Shown: piece after piece, positions 20,858-31,905 of the stretch
How positions within the stretch are numbered: the stretch's first letter is position 1
Layout of the letters: each line of letters opens with the position of its first letter
Assembly: GCA_039707465.1 (NCBI GenBank)
Contig: CM077644.1
Span: 186,483,462 to 186,547,461 of the forward strand
Length of the DNA: 64,000 nucleotides
Origin: Rhabdophis nuchalis
Taxonomy: Eukaryota; Chordata; Lepidosauria; Squamata; Natricidae
Reading direction: 5' to 3'
Notes under the pieces: generated by a model
What the model was told of the DNA's origin: nothing
What the model saw: only the letters and a program-made list of their open reading frames with translations
Database searches by the model: none
Position numbers and translations under genes: made by a program

Positions 20858-22074
20858 TTACAGAAATTCCCCTGACATTGTCAGATAATTTATTGGTGTA
20901 CATTGATTTTCACTGTAGACCTTCATGGGAGGAATAGACCTGTTAATATAGGATTCTAGAGGATCTTCAGGATATTTCTCAATAATTTGGCAGGCAGTTC
21001 TATTAATTGCTTGGATTGGTCTCTGACAATGATAGATGGACCAGGTTTCAATGGGATCGTTCATGGGCAGCCTGTCTCTTCAGTAGTCACAAATCCCAAC
21101 TAATTTATTGAAAAGCCTGAAGTTACTGGTAGAGGAAGACAACAGCAATCTGACTGAGAATGAGTACATGCTCTAGTCTGAGCCTACACTTAACCATATT
21201 GGACAAGTATGCTACAGCTAAGCATCACTGCTTCTCCCACATTACTGAATCGATGTACTGTTAAGCAGTAGCCTTGTTTACAATCCCTTATGGTAAGAAT
21301 GAGTATGTGGTTCTTCTTCCTGGCTATTGTAACCATTTTACTGAAGATGTTAACATTGGCCAAAGTCTTGGCACTACATTGATAGAATCCATCATGGTAA
21401 CTAGAGGGATGTGTCAACGTACAGTGGTACCTCGGTTCACGAACGCCTCTGTTCACGACCAATTTGGTTTACGAACAGAAATTTTCCTCAAAATGTGCTT
21501 CGGTTCACGAACTCTGCTTCGGTTCACGAACAGGAACCGCGGCCATTTTTAATGTATTCCTGGCTGTCACATGGTTGTGACTTCCTGTAGGAAGATCGTA
21601 GAGAGAAGAAAATACAGAAAAAAGCCCCAGCAGGCACACTGTGAGTACTTTCAGTGACTTTTTTTTTATTTTTTTTATGCTTTTAGCATATGGAAAACTG
21701 TGCCTCGGTTCACGACCAATTCGGTTCGCGACCAGAGTCATTTCACCAATTAAGTTCGTGAACCGAGGTACCACTGTATTAACTGGGATTCTTTGTGGTC
21801 TATTGATTCCAAAGAAGTAGATACGGTATTCTCCAGCTTCACCTATGTGATAGATACATGACCTTCCTGGTTTCTGCATAACATTAGACCGCAGGTCATG
21901 ATGAAATGGATGTGGGAGATCATCAATGCTTGCTGAAGGAAAGGATAATGTCTGCAGTTTTGCTTCTTCCTCAAAAGGCCCTTCCTTGATCCAACCATAT
22001 TGTACAAGAATGACCCAATCTTCAACCTTCCTTTCCTCTAAGGTTTTGAAAAGAATGGTGAGAATTAGCTGCAA
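20858..22074 (-). pseudogene. coding-like remnant of unknown identity, split by a transposon
   Basis: Minus strand. Removing the TA-flanked element at 21422-21776 joins two frames in phase: VILVQYGWIKEG.. to FFGINRPQRIPVN before it and THPSSYHDGFYQCSAKT after it, then NVGEAVMLSCS and a stop at 21190. DGFYQC followed by GEAVMLSC resembles strand F of one immunoglobulin domain and strand B of the next, which would suggest a multi-Ig receptor or surface protein. A further frame (20858-21064) is Cys-containing with N-glycosylation sequons NRT and NRS, and ends near 20858. I do not recognise the protein. Alternatives are a processed pseudogene, an endogenous viral glycoprotein relic, or a chance open frame. 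There are no clear splice sites. Confidence 0.35.
21422..21776. mobile_element. Tc1/mariner/pogo-type MITE (355 bp)
   Basis: The ends are CAGTGGTACCTCGGTTCACG and its reverse complement, flanked by TA on both sides. The motif GGTTCACGAACnn is repeated inside each end (GTTCACGACC, GGTTTACGAACAG, GGTTCACGAAC). It lacks a transposase. It is a sister of 61755-62458 and lies inside the remnant at 20858-22074. Confidence 0.85.
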
Positions 22075-22129
22075 AATGCTCTATAGGAAGTGAATTATCA
22101 CATCCCTTTCACTAAGGATTCAGATCAAA

Positions 22130-22290
22130 ATAGTATTGATTGTGGTGGTGCATTTGTTGAGTCTTGAATGAAGTGCACCTCTCTGAGTGCTTTTAGATCT
22201 CTCAGTTGCATTTGATAACATCAATAATGGTACCCTTTTGGTACTGAAATATCTACTACCTCGTTAACTTAAATGACATTACAGTGATAA
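22130..22290 (+). pseudogene. short L2-type RT relic
   Basis: One frame reads DLSVAFDNINNGTLLVLKYL, which matches RT motif A of L2 LINEs (LDLLAAFDTIDHGILL in copy 2). It is short and isolated, with no flanking RT motifs, so it is a very old fragment. Confidence 0.45.
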
Positions 22291-22416
22291 AGTATAGAAC
22301 ATCTCAAATACGTCATATGAAAAGAAAGTAATGTTGCTTAGCAATTAATATGTTATCTATAGTATCAAAACATCAACAAGATCACATATGTTTTCAAGTA
22401 TCTAAAGTGTCAGAAG

Positions 22417-22588
22417 CAGTGGTGGGTTTCCAAATTTTTACTACCAGTTTGCTCTTGTGCTCCCCTCACTTGCACGTGTGTCACTTCTGCACATGCGCAG
22501 AAGTGTCGGGGTGGGTGGACAGAGCCTCCCACCACTGCTACAATTGTTTTTGCCCAATCCTGGCCGAACTAGGAGCAGCCCACCTCTG
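22417..22588. mobile_element. hAT-type MITE, CAGTGGTGGG family (172 bp)
   Basis: The ends are CAGTGGTGGGTTTCC and GCAGCCCACCTCTG; flanks GTCAGAAG and ACCAGAAG match at 6 of 8. The interior has CTACCAGTTTGC and CATGCGCAGAAG blocks shared with 43871, 58283 and 63004. Confidence 0.7.
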
Positions 22589-23542
22589 ACCAGAAGTAAA
22601 AGATTTATATTTTAAATTATTGTTTCTCAATAACCATGGTGTAATGGCAGGCATAAAAATGTTCTGTTCAAGGCATGTATGATGTCAGCAAGATATTGAT
22701 GAAACAAATGACTACAACCATTAAAATAAATTGAAATAAAATGTCCATGTGCATAGATTGGGAAAGGTTTATGTAGTTATAACTTTGTTTCCTGGACAAT
22801 ATCACAATTTATCTAAGCAAGTAAAAATGTTCTGTTCAAATACACAGATAAGGTACATAGTCATATATATCTGTCATGGATAGCTCAAAACCTTTGCAGC
22901 TGCTAAAACATTATCTTGCTTCCTATTACTAAACTCATGTTGATCTGATCATCATAACCAGAACATGAAGATAGTGATTCAAAACTTCTTTTTGTACATT
23001 CTTGCAAAATCCAAACTTGACAATAACAGTCTGATATTGGATGATATATGAGGAATGTGTTGATATAGATCTAGTAAAAAGCAATATTAGTAAGTTCAAA
23101 AAATATCAAAAAATATCCTATATTCATTGGAGAGAATATGAGAATCTAAAATGCATATACCATTCCTAACCACTTTTTCTGTTTATATCATAATATGTTG
23201 CATACAAGACATATGATTATACTTTACTCTTGTTCCATTTGTTACATAGCATCATTTGATGATTCTGCTGTACTCATTTAAAGAATATGCAATTGAAATG
23301 TCAGGTAAATCAGTTGCAAAATCCTTCCATCAAAAACTATCATTCATTTCAACAAAGTCCTAATTTTAAAAAACCCTATCCTATTTTTTTTATGTCAAAA
23401 AGAGACATAACGCATTACCCAATAATAGATCCCAACATAATGAATTTTCAAATACATTGCAAAATATCAGAGTTTGTTCAAGATGTGCATTAGTGTGCAG
23501 GATATCATCCTCTTTAACTACTACATTCCATATTCATTAATT
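22589..23542. other. AT-rich DNA, no gene seen
   Basis: Long AT-rich stretch with no recognised feature. Confidence 0.5.
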
Positions 23543-24675
23543 CCTCTCGCCCCTCCTGTTCAACACATACATGAAGCCGCTGGGTGAGATCATCCGTGGT
23601 TTTGGGGTAGAGTACCACCTGTACGCTGATGATACACAGCTGTACATTTCTACCCCAAACCACCCCAACGATGCCGTAGCGGTGATGTGCCAGTGCCTGG
23701 AAGCCGTACGGATCTGGATGGGAAGTAACGGACTCAGGCTCAACCCGACCAAGACCGAGTGGCTGTGGTTTCCGGCTGCCCGATTCAACCAGCTCATTCC
23801 ATCGCTGGCCATAGGGGGCGAACATCTTGCCCCTGTGGATGGGGTGCGCAATTTGGGCGTCCTCCTGGATGCCCGGCTATCCATGGAAGATGATGTGACA
23901 GCCGTGGCCAGGTGGGCGTTTTACCAGGTTCGCCTGGTTCGCCAATTGCGCCCCCTATTGGATCGGGACGCCCTTCGCACAGTCACTCATGCGCTCGTGA
24001 CATCCCGACTGGACTATTGTAACTCTCTCTACATGGGGCTCCCCTTGAGGTGCACCCGGAGGCTTCAGTTGGTCCAGAACGCAGCCGCGCGAGCAATAAT
24101 GGGGACCTCTAGGTTCACCCACGTAACACCGCTCTTGCGCGAGCTGCACTGGCTACCTGTTGTCTTCCGGGTGCGCTTCAAGGTGTTAGTTATCATCTTC
24201 AAAGCGCTCCATGGCTCGGGACCTAGTTACCTGCGGGATCGGATCCTGCCCCATACCTCCTCACGGCCGATTCGCTCCCACAGAGAGGGACTTCTCCGGG
24301 TGCCGTCCACTAGACTCTGTCAGCGGGCGACGCCCAGGGGAAGGGCCTTCTCTGTGGCGGGCCCAGCCCTCTGGAACGATCTTCCCCCCGATATTAGGAC
24401 AACTACGGACCTCCGCTCCTTCCGTTTAAAATTAAAGACACATCTTTTTCGCCTGGCCGGCCTTGGGTAGTCTCTTTTAAGGTAAGGGGTTTTAGGGGTT
24501 GTTTTAATTTAGTTTATGGGTTTTTAGCGCAGGATCAATTTAATTTATTTTTAACCTTGTATTTTGTTGTGGTCTTATTTGTGTTTTTAATTTGCCTGTG
24601 CCCCGCCTCGAGTCCCTTTGGGGAGAGAGAGCGGGATATAAAATTAAATTATTATTATTATTATTATTATTAACA
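23543..24675 (+). pseudogene. L2-type LINE, 5'-truncated, with open RT/C-terminal frame (copy 3)
   Basis: The copy starts abruptly in the RT palm (CTCTCGCCCCTCCTGTTC) and runs to its own 3' end at an (ATT)n tail (24648-24672). The frame 23571-24470 is unbroken for 299 codons: [10 protein letters not shown] at residues 18-27, the thumb, [39 protein letters not shown], and a stop after FRLAGLG. It lacks the endonuclease and RT motifs A and B, so it is dead on arrival rather than decayed. It is visibly closer to copy 2 than either is to copy 1, which suggests recent family activity. Confidence 0.92.
24648..24672 (+). repeat. (ATT)n tail of L2 copy 3
   Basis: About eight tandem ATT units follow the conserved GGGATATAAAATTAA end of the LINE. 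Confidence 0.88.
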
Positions 24676-24779
24676 ACTAACAAGATACTACTTCAACCAC
24701 AGATAATTTGAGAGTTGAGAGTTGCATAATATGTCACATGACATCATGTGATGTGATCGAGTTTGACATATGCCATATT

Positions 24780-25187
24780 TTCTGGCACTGCAGCCCTTGG
24801 CAACCCTCAGCTCTGGCGGAGGCTTTCCTAAAGCCTAGGGAGGGCAAAAAACGGCCCAACGGGCAAATTGGAAATTTCATTAGGCCTGTTTTTAACCCTC
24901 CCCAGGCTCTGTATGCTTTCTTGAAGCCTAGGGAGGGCGAAAACTGCCTTCCCTGCCCTCAGGCTGCCAGGGGAGGCAGGTTTTTTTCCCTCCCCAGGCT
25001 TCAGGAAAGCCTCCAGAGCTGAGGAGGGTGAAAATTCCCTCCACCCGCATGCTGTGGTCACATGTGTATGCATGGGGGGGGGTCACTCATGCATGCGCAG
25101 GTTTGGGGGGTTGCTTGCACATGCACAAGTGTGTGGGTATGCACACCCAGTTTTGGCATACCTTTAGAAAAAGGTTAGCCATCACAG
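24780..25187. mobile_element. diverged CAGTGATGG-family MITE
   Basis: The right end reads TTTTGGCATACC..AAAAAGGTTAGCCATCACA. The interior has repeated CTGAAGCCTNGGGAGGGnnAAAA blocks (24835, 24935, 24990), so it carries internal duplications. The left end is not sharp. Confidence 0.6.
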
Positions 25188-26068
25188 CTATAGATGGCAG
25201 AGGTAAACACTTTTGACTTGTTCTTAGAATTTGGGAAAACTAGCTGTAAGTCTGAAAATGGATGTCTTTTGTCTGGCACAACAATTTCCTGTAGGGTGGC
25301 AGTGTAGAAGTATCAATTAATAAAATCCAGTCCTATAATAGTGGGGTCATTATTACCTCAACAGTTGGTAGTGAATGAACGCTGTTCATGAGAAAAATAG
25401 CGAAGAAACACTTGAGAGAGGTAGGCTGAGGGAAGAAACATAATCACAATAAGAATGATCAGTGTTTCCATGCAGGATTTTCCCCCCTTCAGGCTCTATG
25501 GCTCTTGCCAAACATTGGTGATGTGCTGTTATCCAGGTCTTTAAATAGCTAGCTGGAGATCAAAGGGTGTGAAAAGATTTGACGTGGAAAATGTGTTTAT
25601 AATTAATGATGGAGATACTGGAGGAAGCCCAACAATGAAAGCAATTCTTGTTTCCTAACTAAGGGAACAAGCCTGATATAAACACACAGAGAAAGAAGAT
25701 TACCATAGTAATGAGGCAGCGCGCTGAAGTGAAACAAGATACACATATTGTACTCCAAAAGGTTTCAGAGTTGCAACTATTCACCATATAGATGGAAGTC
25801 CTCTGAAATACATGGATCCAAAATGTGTGACTCTGATGGATATTTGTAAAGGGGGTGGGATAGGCTAGTGGCACTCTCGGGTTGTGACCTTGTCCTAATG
25901 CCAGAGGTTCTGCTCTTTCCACCAGTGTATTCTTGAAGCAAGACTTTTTTTCCTATGAGTTGGATATACAAAGGGAGGCTTGATCAGAATGTAAAGTCTC
26001 TTTTGCTAAAAATAAAAGAAGATATCAAGGTTAATATTTATTTATTTAAAATTCCCTATGTTCTAACT
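25188..26068. other. no gene seen
   Basis: Mixed DNA with no recognisable gene or repeat. Confidence 0.45.
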
Positions 26069-26394
26069 CAGTGATGGCAAACCTTTTCAGTACCGAAAAG
26101 GGAGCGTGTGCGTGCTCATCTGGGCCTCAACCCAGAAGAGGAACTGTCCAGGGTGCATGTGCCCAAAAATGAACTTCCAGTTTCCAGGTGTGCGCATGCA
26201 CACCAGCCAGCTAGTCTTCCAGGTTTCTGGCATGCATGCACGTGCGATGATCAGCTGGACTGCACACGTGCTCACGCAGGAAAATGGAAGACCAGCTCTT
26301 CCAGTTTCTGGCACTGCCGCATGGAGGAGGGAGTGGGAAGAGAGAGGGAGAGGGGGGGAATCCATGCATCCATCTGTGGCTATCCCTGTTGTAA
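26069..26394. mobile_element. diverged hAT-like repeat
   Basis: The left end CAGTGATGGCAAACCTTTTC matches the CAGTGATGG family start. The interior is a different GC-rich text with CATGCACG-type words. The right end (near GGCTATCCCTGTTG) is uncertain and no duplication is visible. Confidence 0.45.
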
Positions 26395-26595
26395 GAGATA
26401 GGCTGGAAAAACAATAGGTAGAAAGGAGAAGGCTCTCTGCCTGTCTTGACTATACAAAAAAAGGTGCAGTCTCTTTCTTTGTGTCCTTCATAGAGACCTA
26501 GATTGCATCACTCTTCTATGGGAGGGGAAATTCTGCTTTACCTCATTATTTATGTTTAAGAAAACTCATCAAGCGTATTTTTCTTAACTTTAAAG

Positions 26596-26713
26596 CAGGG
26601 ATGTCCAAACTTGGGAACTTTAAGACTTGTGGACTTCAACTCCTAGAATTCCCCAGCCAGCTATGCGAGTTGAAGTCCACAAGTCTTAAAGTTCCCAAGT
26701 TTGGACATCCCTG
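26596..26713. mobile_element. hAT-type palindromic MITE (118 bp)
   Basis: The ends are CAGGGATGTCCAAACTTGGG and its reverse complement. The exact 8-bp duplication CTTTAAAG lies at 26588-26595 and 26714-26721; the target itself is palindromic. Confidence 0.9.
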
Positions 26714-26721
26714 CTTTAAAG

Positions 26722-27192
26722 TCTAGCAACCTTATCACAGCCTATCAAAAAATATTTCACTTGTCATTCTGGTTTCATTAATTCATGCATGGTTTTAGTG
26801 ATGTCATCAGACTCGGAAACAGTTGTCATAACTTTTAATTGATTATACTTTCATTATGGTTTATTATAACTTATTGCCATATTTTTGGCAAAGAAATTCA
26901 AACTTGATTTTCAGTATCAAGCATTATATCATATTTGCCATAAAAAAGCCCTATAACTCTAACATTACCCCATTAATCAGGTTCTTATGTATAGCAGAGC
27001 AAATATGTTATTGAGTGATAAAATAGTGGTAGCCTTGTTTTAAATGCTGTTCAGCCCTGATGTTAACAAGCTAGCCTTGGAAAGGTCAAAGATGATTGCT
27101 AAATGACAGCAAAGAGTTATATTTTGTGTATCTTTTTGCTGGCAACTGGCAATGATTTGAATTTTCAAATCAGAAAATTTTCAAGCCAGATT
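26722..27192. other. no gene seen
   Basis: AT-rich DNA with no recognised feature. Confidence 0.45.
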
Positions 27193-27194
27193 TA

Positions 27195-27444
27195 CTGTGT
27201 TTCCCTGAAAATAAGACAGGGTCTTATTTTCTTTTGACCCCCAAAATAAGCACTTGGCCTTATTTTCAGGAAGGTCTTATTATTTTTGAGGTGCAAAAGG
27301 TGGAGAGCGTGGTCACCTCATGACTGCTGCTGTTGCAATATTTTTGGGGAGGGCTTATTTTCAGGGGTGCTTATTTTAGCGCATGTGCTCAAAAGCCCAA
27401 TTGGGCTTATTATCCGGGGAGGTCTTATTTTCAGGGAAACAGGG
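27195..27444. mobile_element. TA-flanked MITE (250 bp)
   Basis: The ends are CTGTGTTTCCCTGAAAATAA and TTATTTTCAGGGAAACAGGG, flanked by TA at 27193-27194 and 27445-27446. CTTATTTTCAGG-like motifs recur at least five times inside. It is non-coding; TA duplication suggests the Tc1/mariner group. Confidence 0.8.
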
Positions 27445-27447
27445 TAT

Positions 27448-27535
27448 TAGTCCTTGTTGTTGTTTGTAAACCACCCAGAGTCACTTGGATGAAATGAGCA
27501 ATTTAGAAATTTAATAAATAAAATAAAATAAAATT
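27448..27535 (+). repeat. LINE/SINE-type 3' tail fragment
   Basis: The text AAACCACCCAGAGTCACTTGG followed by GAGCAATTTAGAAATTTAATAAATAAAATAAAAT matches the form of L2-like 3' ends in this window. It is a short 3' fragment. Confidence 0.5.
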
Positions 27536-28042
27536 GAGCCTATCACAATATTTCAGCCAAAGCTGCTTCTTAAGCATATCATGAAAAGAAATAGAAGGGA
27601 CCACGATTTCAAGTTTTGGAGTCATCCTATTCATAGAGAGATATCATGAACCTTAATATGGTTAGGGATATATATGCTAATCACATAATTGAGTCACATA
27701 ATCATCATATCCTTCTTACATCTAGACTGTAATCAAATTAAATATGGCTAGAAACTGAACAATTCAATTAGTATTGATGTGCTACTAAAAGCATGAATAT
27801 CAAATCTATATATAGTGAACCCAGGCTTTTCATTGATTGACGATAGAGTTATCAAGTGAACATGCAGTGCTGGAGCCAATTAATCATCCTTAAGAAGGAG
27901 GTAAATACTCCTGTGAGCATGAATAGGGGGAGAGTTATTTAGAAATAAAAGAAGTAAAAAATGTAAAAAAGTAATTCTATTGTCTATTTCTGTAGCTAAT
28001 ATGACTTCCTTCCTTCCTTTCTTCCTTCCTCCTCCCTCCCTC
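27536..28042. other. no gene seen
   Basis: AT-rich DNA ending in a CTTCC/CTCCC-rich simple run (28005-28050). Confidence 0.5.
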
Positions 28043-28050
28043 CCTCCCAC

Positions 28051-28355
28051 CAGTGGTGGGTTCCAGATCCCGTCACAACCAGTACGCTGTGACAGAGTCA
28101 GGTATTCACCATGTACACGGGCACTGCACACACATGCACACCCATTGCCCGCGACATTCCAGCTGCTCATCAGAGATTCAGGCAGCCACTGTATGCTATG
28201 TGCACGTATGCAAATGGCCTGGTTGGGTCAAATACAGGTAAGGAACACGGGCAAGTGGGTGGACCCTCAAAACCTCTATACCAGAACAGTGCCTGCTCCT
28301 CCCAGCAGGCACCGGTACACCCATACCGGGGCGTATCAGCCGGAACCCGCCCCTG
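28051..28355. mobile_element. hAT-type MITE, CAGTGGTGGG family (305 bp)
   Basis: The ends are CAGTGGTGGGTTCCAGATCC and GGAACCCGCCCCTG. CCTCCCAC flanks both sides (28043-28050, 28356-28363), though in CT-rich DNA this match is less telling than elsewhere. The interior is GC-rich with TACCGG words. Confidence 0.7.
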
Positions 28356-28363
28356 CCTCCCAC

Positions 28364-29929
28364 CCTCCTTCCCTCCCTCCCTTCCTGATTCTTTTGTTCT
28401 CCATGAAAGAAATAATAAAAAGCATTTTTTTTTACAAGAACTAATAATCCAACAAAAAGCAGGGGCTAGGATTTAAGCCACTTTTAGTGGGACATCAGTC
28501 AGAGTGAACAATGCCAACCTTAATAGAAAATCTAAATGGAATACTCAGACATTTAATGTTTCCTGATGATAAGAGAGGACAAAAATCTAAAAATAGCAGT
28601 GGAGATCAAACTAGGGAATTCTGTATGTTGTTTCCTTTAGAGTTATGTCCCATTTTTTCTAGTTACATGGAAACATCCATTTACTTTCTAATCAATAAAA
28701 GAATTCACTATTTGAAACTCTTCAATGAACAGCGGTGGATGATAATTTTGGTTACTTTTGCTGAGTTCATTTTGAATTTATTCCAACGATGCTATAAGCA
28801 AAATAGTCTATTTCTCTTCAGTGGCACAATTTCTGTTGCCAATGTAATTTCAAACAGTGTCAGCCTTCTAAGTTGGCAGTAGAACTACCAGGCCTTTTCT
28901 TCATTTATTTATATTGACAATGGAAATATTTCTTTTCACTTACCTCAGTGCAGCAGTCCTTTCTACGGGATATTTATAAACAGTAGATATATTTATAGCA
29001 AAGACTTTAAATAGAATATATTTTGGTGGTTTTGTTTTTAATAAGAGAGCCCAAATTTATATAACAGAACTAGAATTTGTCCATTTGCCCAGATTTATTA
29101 TCTGAAGTTGAAAATACAAAATATGCTGCATTAATGTGTAAAGCTATAGGAGTGAGAGAAAGAGAGCAAGCTTTGAAACTTTTGTAGCGGTTGTTTTAAT
29201 CTCTTTTTGACTGGTCTAGGAAGAGAATAGAAGCAGGGAAATCAACCCAGGTCAATATGGTCCACTCAGAACTTCATGTCATCTTTTCCTCTGTCAACAT
29301 AGGTCATGATGTATTTGGCTGGTTGATTATATTTAGAGAGACCTAATTAATTATGAATTCCTGTGACTATAAGTGCACTTTGCAGACTAATTCACAGAAA
29401 TGGTCTGAGAGCTTTTAAATTAATCTGTAGATCTAAATACCACGTCATTATTAAAAGTTATTGCTGTTATATTCAGGGTTACAAGCTGCATCTAGGTTAC
29501 CAAATTACTCTTGCTGATCTATTACAGAAATCTGCCAAACAAGTTGGTTAGTTATGTTGCCTAGCAGCACATTGCACAGATTAAACTCAATGCATCACAG
29601 AACTCTTCCTTGTCTCTAAATTTGTGTGCATGTAATATATAAATACTCATCTAGCAACCCACTGGTAACATTTAAAAGAATAAAAAAAATCCACAGGGCT
29701 TAGTCATTTTAGGAATTAATGAACTTGCATGAGGCAGATGTAATCCAGAATCCTGAAGTAGGGCAACCAGACTTCCAAAATAAAAACTGCGACTCAGAAT
29801 TGGTATAAATGTATAGTTATTAATATCTGTAAGCATAATTTCCTAAGTATCCTGGGCAAATGTTTAGAAAAAAATAAGTTCATGTTTAACAAGACTTCTC
29901 TATAATAAAGCAGCCTGGTAATTAAATCC
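28364..29929. other. AT-rich DNA, no gene recognised
   Basis: A 123-codon open frame at 28511-28882 has no known domain, no neighbouring exon signals and ordinary AT-rich composition, so I treat it as chance. Confidence 0.45.
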
Positions 29930-30715
29930 TCTGGGGAGGATGAGTCTACCTATCGAGATGAGGTGGACCGGTTCCTTTCGTGGTGTAGAGACAATAACTT
30001 AACACCAATAAGACCAAGGAGCTTATAGTGGACTATAGAAGGAATAGATCAGACATCCAGCCCTTGCTTATCAATGGACACCGAGTGGAGCAAGTGGCCA
30101 GTTTTAAGTTTCTGGATGTTATCATAAAAGAGGACCTGACATGGGGAACTCACATTGCAGCACTGGTCAAAATGGCCCAGCAGAGAATATACTACCTGAG
30201 ACTTCTCAAGAAACAAAAACTGAATGAAAAACTGCTGGTGCCCTTCTACCGCTGCACCATAGAGAGTATTTTAGCTTACTGCACCTGTGTATGGTTTGCC
30301 AATTGCACAGTGGCAGATAGGGCAACACTACAGAAGGTTGATGTCATTGCCCAGAGGATTGTTGATCTTTGGGAGAGCTTTATAGCTCCCGCTCCCTTAA
30401 GAAAGTTCAAAACATTCTTAAGGACCCATCTTATCCTGAGCACCGTTTTTTTTAACTATTGCCATTTGACAGACAGTACAGGATAATAAAAACAAGGACA
30501 AATAGGTTGAAAAACAGCTTCTATCCCAGGGCAGTAACTATACTGAATTCTATTGTATAGTGTAATCTTAATGCAATATCGGGTTTTCAATTCAATTGTA
30601 TTGAATGTGAAGGATGTGTGCTTGTGTTTTATTTTTATAGTTATAATGTACACCGAAGATGACATTTAATTTCATTGTATGAGATGCAATGACAATAAAG
30701 TAAACTAAATTAAAT
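29930..30715 (+). pseudogene. Rex1-like LINE relic (RT C-terminal part)
   Basis: Frames read TYRDEVDRFLSWCRDNNLT at 29950-30000, then DYRRNRSDIQPLLINGHRVE, VASFKFLDVIIKEDLTWGTH, LVKMAQQRIYYLRLLKK and ESILAYCTCVWFANCTVADR (30028-30360), typical of the RT thumb of Rex1/Babar-type LINEs in the CR1 group. A small indel near 30003 breaks the frame, and the segment after 30370 is scrambled or partly deleted. The 3' end reads GAGATGCAATGACAATAAAG. The assignment to Rex1 rather than another CR1-group family is tentative. Confidence 0.75.
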
Positions 30716-31450
30716 AGCAAATGCTAACAAGCTACGAATATCTGTTAGGATATAGAAAAACCTGAGATGCTCTAGTCTCATCCATCTTTCCACCAGGAAG
30801 CACTCTCCAAAGCAGGTGATTTAAAAAAAAAAATCCAAGCACTATGATGAAAGTGTGATTGTCCAATGCCATTTATGTAATTTGTGGTACTGATACCTAA
30901 AATCCTTCCCTATACTGGAACTGACAAAATTACACATGGCCACCCCCAGCTTGAGCTCAGATTTAAAAAACTCAAGTAACTCTTTCTCAGATGGAGCGAA
31001 CACCATCAAATATGCCCAGCTATTCAATGAAGATTGTTATATAAATGGTTAACAGAATCAGGAAGCAGAGCCTATAAAAATCAAAGGGACCTGGCAGCTT
31101 GCAACTGAATCACTTAATGGAAACTTCTAGTTGGAGCCAATTTTAATAGTGTGTAAAACTGCACTGCAACTAAAACATGATAATCTGTTCATTAAAGTGG
31201 GACTTTCTGTCACCAACACTCTGTAGATTTTTAGTATTAGCCCGATTAGGCATCTTAATAGGAATGTGGATTCAGTTTGGAACAAAAGAAGTGTTTGAGA
31301 CAGGTCCCCTTTGGTTCCAATCTCTTTATTCCTGAATACTATACAACAATAAATTAGCATATAATTCCTTATGCCATTTACCACTCATTCAAAATAGGAT
31401 TTATAGGCATTACTGATGGGGAGAGGGAGAGTTAGTAAAGATCACCTTCA
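30716..31450. other. no gene seen
   Basis: AT-rich DNA with no recognised feature. Confidence 0.45.
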
Positions 31451-31458
31451 GTTTTCAC

Positions 31459-31642
31459 CAGTGGTGGGTTTCTGCAGGTTCGCACCTACTCGCAAGAGCC
31501 GGATGGTGAAATTTAGAGAACCGGTGAGAGGGGGTTCCACCGGCGGACCCAGAAGTAAGTCTGGCCTGCCGCTGCCAGTAACCCAATGGAAAGGAAAGGA
31601 AAGGAAGGCAGAATGTAAGAAAGGAAAGAAAGGAAAAAAGGA

Positions 31643-31718
<76 letters not shown>

Positions 31719-31897
31719 GAATTTATCATCACAATTGAGCCAAAAATTTTGGTTGCTAAGCAAGAGCGTTGTTAAATGAGTTTCACCACATTTTACAAAT
31801 TGGCCATTCCCACCCTGTCACATGACTGCCAAGCCACACCCTCTAAATAGGCCACACCTACAGAGTAGGTTCTAAAAAAATTTGAAACCCACCACTG
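31459..31897. mobile_element. hAT-type MITE with internal (GAAA)n (439 bp)
   Basis: The ends are CAGTGGTGGGTTTC and GAAACCCACCACTG, and the exact 8-bp duplication GTTTTCAC lies at 31451-31458 and 31898-31905. A (GAAA)n expansion (31641-31717) sits inside, accounting for much of the size difference from its 170-330 bp sisters. Confidence 0.9.
31641..31717 (+). repeat. (GAAA)n microsatellite
   Basis: About 19 tandem GAAA units inside the MITE at 31459-31897. Confidence 0.93.
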
Positions 31898-31905
31898 GTT
31901 TTCAC

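Noticed and set aside
28511..28882. 123-codon open frame on the plus strand
   Set aside because: No domain, no signal for exons or promoter, and composition like the AT-rich surroundings; best explained by chance.
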